NCBI GenBank assembly: GCA_003556835.1
Contig: PWQG01000317.1
Coordinates: 1 to 5,931, forward strand
DNA length: 5,931 bases
Direction of reading: 5' to 3'
Source: Gammaproteobacteria bacterium
GTDB lineage: Bacteria > Pseudomonadota > Gammaproteobacteria > Pseudomonadales > Pseudohongiellaceae
Positions 1 through 4,558 of this stretch are shown here, one piece after another. Both the position numbers and the translations under genes were made by a program. Positions within the stretch are counted from its first letter, which is position 1. Each line of letters opens with the position of its first letter. The notes under the pieces were generated by a model that did not search any database, was not told the origin of the DNA, and was given only the letters and a program-made list of their open reading frames with translations.

Positions 1-380
1 AGTGCCGCCACCTGGGCACGCAGCTCTTCACGTGCGCGCTGGGTTTCCATCTCGATCTCGGACTGAGCACCGGCAATGAGCCGTTTGCCCTCGTCCCTGG
101 CTTTGTCCTTGGCTTCATCAACAATCTGGCCGGCACGCTTGTTGGCCATCTCGATGATTTCGGCGCTCTTCTTCTTCGCTTCGCGAAGCTCGTCGGCCGC
201 CTTGTTCTGGGCCAGGTCGAGATCCGCCTTGGCCCGATCAGCAGCCAGCAGCCCGTCGGCAATTTTCTTGCGTCGTTCCTCCAGGATCGCGGTCACCGGA
301 GGCCATACGTATTTCATGCAAAACAGCACGAAAATAAAAAATGCAAACGACTGGCCGATAATGGTTGCATTCAAGTTCAT
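1..380 (-). CDS. atpF: F1Fo ATP synthase subunit b, 3' end cut by window edge
   Basis: This is the b subunit of the Fo sector, the peripheral stalk that links subunit a in the membrane to the F1 head and resists rotor torque. The frame opens with ATG at 380 and runs off the left edge without a stop. It gives 126 complete codons of a protein usually about 156 residues long. The start MNLNATIIGQ and the segment FCMKYVWPPV (residues 20-29) are nearly identical to E. coli subunit b. Residues 4-25 form the single N-terminal membrane helix. From about residue 30 onward the protein is a highly charged, Ala/Lys/Glu-rich helix typical of the dimerising stalk, with conserved stretches such as IADGL (40-44) and RAREELRAQV (115-124). 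A good ribosome binding site, AGAGGT, lies five bases before the ATG. It follows atpE by 67 bases in the same operon. The missing part would be the C-terminal delta-binding end. Confidence 0.97.
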   Translation of the reverse strand, partial: MNLNATIIGQSFAFFIFVLFCMKYVWPPVTAILEERRKKIADGLLAADRAKADLDLAQNKAADELREAKKKSAEIIEMANKRAGQIVDEAKDKARDEGKRLIAGAQSEIEMETQRAREELRAQVAA

Positions 381-447
381 AATCTACCTCTGCGTATGTG
401 CGCCGCTTTGGTGCTCAATCTGCTATACAGACTCGCCGGTGCGCTGC
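381..447 (-). other. atpE-atpF intergenic spacer
   Basis: This 67-base spacer separates the atpE stop (TAA) from the atpF ATG. It carries the atpF ribosome binding site (AGAGGT, around 386-391 on this strand). I see no run of T after a stable hairpin, so no terminator, and no convincing promoter. A spacer of similar size occurs at this junction in E. coli. Confidence 0.6.
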
Positions 448-690
448 TTATACGAACGGGTTGGCAAAGATGAACAGGAAGGACATGCCCACACCGATAA
501 TGGAGATCACGTCGACGAACGCAGCAACCAGGAAGAACTGGGTCTGGAGTTTTGGTGCCAGCTCGGGCTGACGGGCAGAGCTTTCGATGAGCTTGCCACC
601 GAGGTTACCGAACGCTACCGCAGTACCGGCACCACAGATGCCGAAGATGATCGCTGCGGAAATCAAAGAAAGAGCCTGAATTAATTCCAT
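448..690 (-). CDS. atpE: F1Fo ATP synthase subunit c (proteolipid)
   Basis: Subunit c forms the rotating proton-driven ring of Fo in the cytoplasmic membrane. The frame from ATG at 690 gives 80 residues, matching the usual 79-85. The protein is a hairpin of two membrane helices (about 4-36 and 46-77) joined by the polar loop ARQPE (39-43), which contacts the F1 central stalk. The proton-carrying carboxylate is Asp60 in FVDVISIIGVG, equivalent to E. coli Asp61. The Glu-Ser pair typical of sodium-type rings is absent, so proton coupling is inferred. The frame can be extended to a TTG at 702, but that TTG is part of the ribosome binding site TTGGAG, and ATG at 690 follows at good spacing, so I chose 690. 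Helix 1 is unusual: the glycine pattern is broken by Ala26, and Asn29 replaces a normally hydrophobic residue. It lies 52 bases after atpB. Confidence 0.96.
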   Translation of the reverse strand: MELIQALSLISAAIIFGICGAGTAVAFGNLGGKLIESSARQPELAPKLQTQFFLVAAFVDVISIIGVGMSFLFIFANPFV

Positions 691-742
691 GTTTATCTCC
701 AAGTTTTACAGGTTTTGAGCAGTTTGAGTTCAGGGTTTAGGG
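691..742 (-). promoter_or_regulatory. atpE translation initiation region, A-rich leader
   Basis: This 52-base spacer between atpB and atpE is A- and C-rich on the coding strand and poor in G except at its ribosome binding site, GGAG, six bases before the ATG. I see no strong hairpin in it. In E. coli the same junction carries a known unstructured translation enhancer, which raises subunit c synthesis to meet its stoichiometry of about ten per complex. A similar role here is inferred from position and base composition only. Confidence 0.5.
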
Positions 743-1594
743 TTAATGAGCTTCGTCCGGTTTCTGGTGTGCCTGGTTCAGGTACACGATGGTCAGAATC
801 ATGAACAGATACGCCTGCAGCGTAATGATCAGGATATGGAACACCGCCCACGCGAAGTGCAATGGCAACTGGACGTAACCGACAATCGCAATCACCAGGA
901 AGATGGTCTCCCCGGCAAACAGGTTGCCGTAAAGTCGCAGAGCCAGTGATACCGGTTTCGCCAGGAAACCCGGCAATTCCAGAAGCACGTTGAAGGGCAC
1001 GGCCCATTTGCCGAAGGGGTGGAAGGCGAACTCGCCGAGAAATCCACCCAAGCCCTTGATCTTGATGCTGTAGAAGATCATCAGGAAGAACACGCTGAGG
1101 GAGAAGCCCAATGTGATGTTCAGGTCTGTGGTCGGCACAGCCTTGAAATAGAGATTCGGGTCCTGCGCCACCCAGGCAGCAAACATCGGAATCCAGTCCA
1201 CCGGCACCAGATCCATCAGGTTCATCAGGAAAATCCAGCAGAAGATCGTCAACGCAAGCGGACCAATCAACTCGTTCTTGGCAAAAAACGTGTTCTTGAC
1301 GTTGGTCTGCACCATTTCGATGAGGTATTCGGCGGCGTTCTGCATCGGGCCGGGAATACCGGATGTCGCACGCCGAACCACATAAAGGAAGAAACCAAGG
1401 AAGATACAGCCCAAAAGCAGGGACATGATCATGGAATCGACGTGGATAGACCAGAAGCCCATTTCAGCAGCTTGCGTCTGGGTTTCCGCAAAACCCCAGC
1501 TGCCATCAGGTTTCTTGCCATAGGTTAAAAAACCCAGGTGGTGTCTGATGTACTCGCTGGCGTTTTCGTATAGAGGTTCGTTTGCGTCTGCCAT
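743..1594 (-). CDS. atpB: F1Fo ATP synthase subunit a
   Basis: Subunit a is the membrane stator that provides the two proton half-channels against the c ring. The protein has 283 residues (E. coli 271). Membrane segments are visible at about 48-72, 110-128, 158-178, 200-236 and 245-272. The essential arginine is Arg220 in PVSLALRLYGNLFAGE, equivalent to E. coli Arg210. The polar channel residues Asn224, Glu229, His253 and Gln260 are also present, matching E. coli Asn214, Glu219, His245 and Gln252. The motifs LALTIFCWIFLMNLMDLVP (113-131) and FYSIKIKGLGGF (174-185) are standard for the family. The ATG at 1594 lies three bases after the atpI TGA, and I see no strong ribosome binding site in front of it, which suggests translational coupling to atpI. 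The stop is TAA. Nothing looks broken. Confidence 0.98.
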   Translation of the reverse strand: MADANEPLYENASEYIRHHLGFLTYGKKPDGSWGFAETQTQAAEMGFWSIHVDSMIMSLLLGCIFLGFFLYVVRRATSGIPGPMQNAAEYLIEMVQTNVKNTFFAKNELIGPLALTIFCWIFLMNLMDLVPVDWIPMFAAWVAQDPNLYFKAVPTTDLNITLGFSLSVFFLMIFYSIKIKGLGGFLGEFAFHPFGKWAVPFNVLLELPGFLAKPVSLALRLYGNLFAGETIFLVIAIVGYVQLPLHFAWAVFHILIITLQAYLFMILTIVYLNQAHQKPDEAH

Positions 1595-1597
1595 AGG

Positions 1598-2008
1598 TCA
1601 GTTCTGAGATCGTCGAGTTGTTTGTTGGTTAGTGCCGGTCGCCTGCAACCTTGCCAGCAGCAGCAGACCAACAATGTGCGTCAAAATAAATCCGGCAAAA
1701 AACACCAGAGTATTCAATGGTTCAACGTACAAAAAGGCGAGGATGAATCCTGCACCTGTCATGACCAGCGACACGAACTTGCCGGTATAAAAGTCCCGCA
1801 TGATCTGGCGGGTCTTGCTGGCTCCCCTGTGCCGGAAAAACCGGCGCGTGAACCAGGCATTCGGTAGCGCAGAAATCAAACCGCCAAGTAGCAGGGAATA
1901 CGCATTCATCCATCCCGAAAACAGGAGAACCATGGCACTCGAAACAGTCAGAACCGCTAACTGGAGGGCAATCGCCTGGGTAACGGGAGGAGCTTGGATA
2001 CTTGACAT
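1598..2008 (-). CDS. atpI: ATP synthase protein I (AtpI/UncI)
   Basis: AtpI is a small membrane protein encoded at the head of many atp operons. In studied bacteria it helps c-ring assembly or stability, and it is not part of the final complex. This frame gives 136 residues (E. coli 126). Four hydrophobic segments are visible at about 12-31, 33-55, 76-94 and 98-119, separated by a basic loop TRRFFRHRGASKTRQ (54-68). The tail after 120 is polar (LQATGTNQQT...). Sequence conservation is low in this family, so the call rests on hydropathy, size and position immediately before atpB. The ATG at 2008 has only a weak ribosome binding site: the bases before it are mostly A and C. No other start lies in frame close upstream. 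Poor initiation would fit the low level of AtpI needed. The TGA stop lies three bases before atpB. Confidence 0.9.
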   Translation of the reverse strand: MSSIQAPPVTQAIALQLAVLTVSSAMVLLFSGWMNAYSLLLGGLISALPNAWFTRRFFRHRGASKTRQIMRDFYTGKFVSLVMTGAGFILAFLYVEPLNTLVFFAGFILTHIVGLLLLARLQATGTNQQTTRRSQN

Positions 2009-2070
2009 ATGGCTGCGTGTTTTCTTGAACGCTTTCCGGTTGGCTCCCCTTAGCGCTGAAAGCAGGCGGC
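2009..2070 (-). promoter_or_regulatory. predicted 5' leader of the atp operon
   Basis: If transcription starts about seven bases after the -10 element, near 2063-2064, the mRNA has an untranslated leader of roughly 55 bases. It contains a six-base inverted repeat, GCTTTC at 2063-2058 and GAAAGC at 2036-2031, that could form a stem with a 21-base loop at the very 5' end. The loop holds AAGGGGAG, which resembles a ribosome binding site but has no start codon in range. The region directly before the atpI ATG lacks a clear ribosome binding site. All roles are inferred. Confidence 0.45.
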
Positions 2071-2099
2071 ATTATAGGGATTTTGCTCCCCGTTATCAA
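2071..2099 (-). promoter_or_regulatory. sigma70 promoter for the atp operon
   Basis: On the minus strand the -35 element TTGATA (2099-2094) and the -10 element TATAAT (2076-2071) are separated by exactly 17 bases. This is one mismatch from the full sigma70 consensus (TTGACA/TATAAT) with the optimal spacer. It sits wholly in the gap between parB and atpI, with the -35 starting eight bases after the parB stop, and points into atpI. Position and match make it the likely main promoter of atpIBEF and the genes beyond. No operator sequence is recognisable around it. Confidence 0.82.
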
Positions 2100-2107
2100 C
2101 CGCTTCT

Positions 2108-3025
2108 CTATTTGATGTGGCCGAGAATGCCATCGAGCTCATCCAGGCTGTTGTAGGTAATGGTGAGCTTGCCCTTGCCCCGTGCCGAGTGGCGTATCTG
2201 CACCTGGCCACCGAGACGTTGCGAGAGATCTTCCTCGAGATGACGGATATCGGGGTCCTTGCGCTCCGGTTCCGGCTTGCTGGGCACGCCAGACTGGATT
2301 TTACGAACCAGGGCCTCGGTCTGGCGCACGGACATGCCCTTGCCGACCACAATCTTGGCTGTGTCACTCTGTTCGTCATCGCTCAGGGACAGCAGGGCCC
2401 GGGCATGGCCCATCTCCAGGTCGCCATGTTCAAGCATCTTGCGTACATCCGGATTGAGGCTCATCAGGCGCAGCAGATTGGTGACGGTCGCCCGCGACTT
2501 GCCCACCGCATTGGCCACTTCCTGCTGGGTCAGCTCGAATTCGTCCTGCAGGCGTTTCAGGGCCATGGCCTCTTCGATGGGGTTGAGATTTTCGCGCTGG
2601 ATGTTTTCGATCAACGCCATGGCAACGGCCGATTCATCACTGACCGTCTTGATGATGGCGGGAATGGTGTCCAGGCCGGCAATCTGCGTGGCACGCCAGC
2701 GTCGCTCACCGGCAATGATCTCGAATTTTTCCGCACCCATCGGACGCACCACGATGGGTTGCATCACCCCCTGGGAGCGGATGGACTCGGCCAGCTCCTG
2801 CAGGGCGTCCTCGTGCATGTCGGTCCGCGGCTGATACTTGCCCCGATGCACCCATTCCACGGGTAGATAACGCAGGTCACCATCGGCGGGTTCAAGGTTC
2901 TTTGTGCTGGAAGCCTGTTCTTGCGGCGACGGCGGCGTAAGCGGTGCGCTTTCCGGCGCGGCCGCCCGATTGGAACCACTCAGCAGTTTATCCAGTCCCC
3001 GTCCCAGTTTCTTCTTTCCTGACAT
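2108..3025 (-). CDS. parB: Chromosome partitioning protein ParB (Spo0J family)
   Basis: ParB binds parS sites near the origin, clamps and spreads on DNA using CTP, and stimulates the ParA ATPase to segregate the replicated origin. From ATG at 3025 the protein has 305 residues, typical for the family. It starts with the conserved ParA-interacting peptide KKKLGRGLDKLLSG (4-17), then a Pro/Ser/Glu-rich linker to about 50. The N-terminal CTPase domain follows, with YQPR (64-67), GERRWRA (106-112) and ENIQRENLNPIEEA (140-153). The DNA-binding helix-turn-helix is at about 165-190 (LTQQEVANAVGKSRATVTNL). The C-terminal dimerisation region is about 255-305. The open frame extends upstream to 3238, but those 71 residues overlap parA, look unlike any ParB, and precede the family's usual start, so I reject them. 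AGGAG lies about 12 bases before the ATG, a rather long spacing. The gap to parA is 28 bases. The stop is TAG. Confidence 0.97.
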   Translation of the reverse strand: MSGKKKLGRGLDKLLSGSNRAAAPESAPLTPPSPQEQASSTKNLEPADGDLRYLPVEWVHRGKYQPRTDMHEDALQELAESIRSQGVMQPIVVRPMGAEKFEIIAGERRWRATQIAGLDTIPAIIKTVSDESAVAMALIENIQRENLNPIEEAMALKRLQDEFELTQQEVANAVGKSRATVTNLLRLMSLNPDVRKMLEHGDLEMGHARALLSLSDDEQSDTAKIVVGKGMSVRQTEALVRKIQSGVPSKPEPERKDPDIRHLEEDLSQRLGGQVQIRHSARGKGKLTITYNSLDELDGILGHIK

Positions 3026-3053
3026 GCCTGTTCTTCGCTCCTGAATCGGCTGA

Positions 3054-3848
3054 CTACACGGACGCTGCCGCTGCTTCCTGTTGTTGTTCCTGACGGCGTA
3101 ACATTTCCCCGGCCAGGGCGAGGTAGGCGATTGCGCCACGCGAATGACGGTCATAAGCCAACACCGGTAGTCCATAACTCGGGGCCTCGGCCAGACGGAT
3201 GTTGCGCGGCACCACCGTGCGGTAGACACGATCGCCAAAATGCTCGAACAGCTGATGCGAGACTTCCGTGGTCAGTTTGGCGCGTGGATCATACATGGTG
3301 CGCAGTATGCCCTCGACCTGCAGCCCGGGGTTGTGTGTCTCGCTGATGGCGGAAATGGTGTCCATCAATGCCGACAATCCCTCCAGGGCGTAATATTCGC
3401 ATTGCATGGGGATGATAACACCCTCTGCCGCCACCAACGCATTGAGAGTCAGCATGTTCAGCGAAGGTGGGCAATCCACAACTACAAAATCATAACGCCC
3501 ATCGATGTCACGCAATATGTTGCGCAGACGGCTTTCCCGGTCGGGCAGCTCAAGCAGTTCAATTTCAGCGGCCACCAGGTCACCATTGGCGGGAAGCACC
3601 CCGAAACCCGACTCGGGCGCATCAAGCACAACATCGTCAAAGTCACGATCCCCGATCAACAGATCATAAATCGAATGCTCGACTTCATTTTTGTCGATGC
3701 CGGCGCCCATGGTGGCATTGCCCTGGGGATCCATGTCCACCAGCAGGACGCTGCGCTTTGTGGCACTGAGTGATGCGGCCAGGTTGACCGAAGTCGTGGT
3801 CTTGCCCACACCACCTTTCTGGTTGGCTATTGCCAGTATTCTGGTCAC
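3054..3848 (-). CDS. parA: Chromosome partitioning ATPase ParA (Soj family)
   Basis: ParA is a deviant Walker ATPase that binds nucleoid DNA as an ATP dimer and moves ParB-parS complexes. The 264-residue length matches chromosomal Soj/ParA proteins, and there is no N-terminal DNA-binding domain of the plasmid ParA type. The deviant Walker A motif is KGGVGKTT (11-18) with signature Lys11 and catalytic Lys16. Walker A' is LLVDMDPQGN (35-44) and Walker B is FVVVDCPPS (121-129) with Asp125. Conserved downstream blocks include PMQCEYYALEGL (147-158), RTMYDPR (183-189) and PRNIRLAEAPSYG (214-226), where basic residues (Arg183, Arg218) align with nonspecific DNA-contact positions in Soj. The last 14 residues are Gln/Ala-rich and probably disordered. 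The start codon is GTG at 3848, fixed by the motif MTRILAIANQKGG and by a GGAG ribosome binding site eight bases before it. It follows rsmG by 27 bases. Confidence 0.98.
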   Translation of the reverse strand: MTRILAIANQKGGVGKTTTSVNLAASLSATKRSVLLVDMDPQGNATMGAGIDKNEVEHSIYDLLIGDRDFDDVVLDAPESGFGVLPANGDLVAAEIELLELPDRESRLRNILRDIDGRYDFVVVDCPPSLNMLTLNALVAAEGVIIPMQCEYYALEGLSALMDTISAISETHNPGLQVEGILRTMYDPRAKLTTEVSHQLFEHFGDRVYRTVVPRNIRLAEAPSYGLPVLAYDRHSRGAIAYLALAGEMLRRQEQQQEAAAASV

Positions 3849-3875
3849 GGTTCAGGCTCTCCGTCCTGTCGATCG

Positions 3876-4541
3876 TTATTGTCCGTTCCGCACCAGTTCG
3901 ATCAGATGCCGTTCGGCATCCAGCTGCGGAACCTCCAGGCGTGTCTGCGCGGCCACCTGCCAACCCACGGGCAATGCAGCCAGTTCATCGGCCGGGTATT
4001 CACCCTTCATGGCCAGCAATCGCAGTTCCGGATCGGATGACCACAATGGCCGGGTCTGCTCGACGAATTGTTGCAGCGAGGCAAAAGCGCGGCTGATGAT
4101 CAAAGACGGTGCGGTCTCCATCCGGAAGGTCTCGATCCGCGCCTGCGCTATCCGGATGGTATCGAGTTTCATCGCCAACTGCACCTGGAACAGAAATCGG
4201 GTCTTCTTCCCATTGCTGTCGAGCAGGACAAAGGGCTGCTCCGGCAGTGCGATTGCCAGGGGGATGCCGGGCAGTCCCGGACCAGTGCCAACATCGAGCA
4301 CAGGCCGTCCGGGCTGCGCCAGCTCGGCCACCCGGGGCAGAACCGCCAGGCTGTCCAGCAGATGCCGGGAAACCATCTCCAATGGCTCGCGCACTGCCGT
4401 GAGATTATAGGCACGGTTCCATTTACGCAATAATTCGAGATAGGTCAGCAGTTGCTGCTGCTGCGTCTCATCCAGTCTGATATCCATGGCCTGCAGACCG
4501 GAGCGTAAGTGCTGCGCGGCCATGGTTTTACTATCCTGCAT
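3876..4541 (-). CDS. rsmG: 16S rRNA (guanine-N7)-methyltransferase RsmG
   Basis: RsmG (GidB) uses S-adenosylmethionine to methylate N7 of G527 in 16S rRNA in the small ribosomal subunit. Loss of the enzyme gives low-level streptomycin resistance in several bacteria. From ATG at 4541 the protein has 221 residues (E. coli 207). The family block WNRAYNLTAVREP is at 41-53 and HLLDSL at 60-65. The SAM-binding glycine loop is VLDVGTGPGLPGIPLAI (81-97). DSNGKKTRFL (108-117), ISRAFASL (149-156) and MKG (178-180) complete the Rossmann methyltransferase core. A second in-frame ATG at 4523 (Met7) would give 215 residues, fits the E. coli N-terminus better and has AGGA about ten bases upstream, so the real start may be 4523. 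The first ATG has only a weak ribosome binding site. It follows mnmG by 17 bases. The stop is TAA. Confidence 0.97.
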   Translation of the reverse strand: MQDSKTMAAQHLRSGLQAMDIRLDETQQQQLLTYLELLRKWNRAYNLTAVREPLEMVSRHLLDSLAVLPRVAELAQPGRPVLDVGTGPGLPGIPLAIALPEQPFVLLDSNGKKTRFLFQVQLAMKLDTIRIAQARIETFRMETAPSLIISRAFASLQQFVEQTRPLWSSDPELRLLAMKGEYPADELAALPVGWQVAAQTRLEVPQLDAERHLIELVRNGQ

Positions 4542-4558
4542 GCCGGATTCCGCTTGCC

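Noticed and set aside
22..38. CACGTG core near position 29 as a possible parS site
   Set aside because: The flanks do not match TGTTTC or GAAACA, and there is no inverted repeat beyond the six-base core. It lies in atpF codons.
76..684. A 202-codon plus-strand open frame across atpF and atpE
   Set aside because: It reads through two conserved genes and their spacer on the opposite strand, is Ser/Ala-rich at first and then changes character, and has no family features.
691..702. TTG start for atpE giving 84 residues
   Set aside because: The TTG is part of the TTGGAG ribosome binding site for the ATG at 690, and the 80-residue form fits the family.
725..742. CCCTAAACCCTGAA on the minus strand, resembling a telomere repeat
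   Set aside because: There is one complete unit and one imperfect unit in the atpB-atpE spacer of a bacterial operon, so this is chance similarity.
1831..1845. GCCGG, five A, CCGGC hairpin
   Set aside because: It lies inside atpI, has only five-base arms, and is not followed by a T run on the minus strand, so it is not a terminator.
2092..2100. TTATCAAC as a possible DnaA box
   Set aside because: It differs from TTATCCACA at key positions, stands alone, and overlaps the -35 element. No other DnaA-box-like sequence was found.
2117..2866. A 249-codon plus-strand open frame antisense to parB
   Set aside because: It is a shadow of the parB codons, with no motif and no plausible promoter or ribosome binding site.
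3026..3238. N-terminal extension of ParB by 71 residues
   Set aside because: It overlaps the end of parA, does not resemble any ParB, and precedes the family's conserved start MSGKKKLGRGLDKLL, so it is out-of-frame parA sequence.
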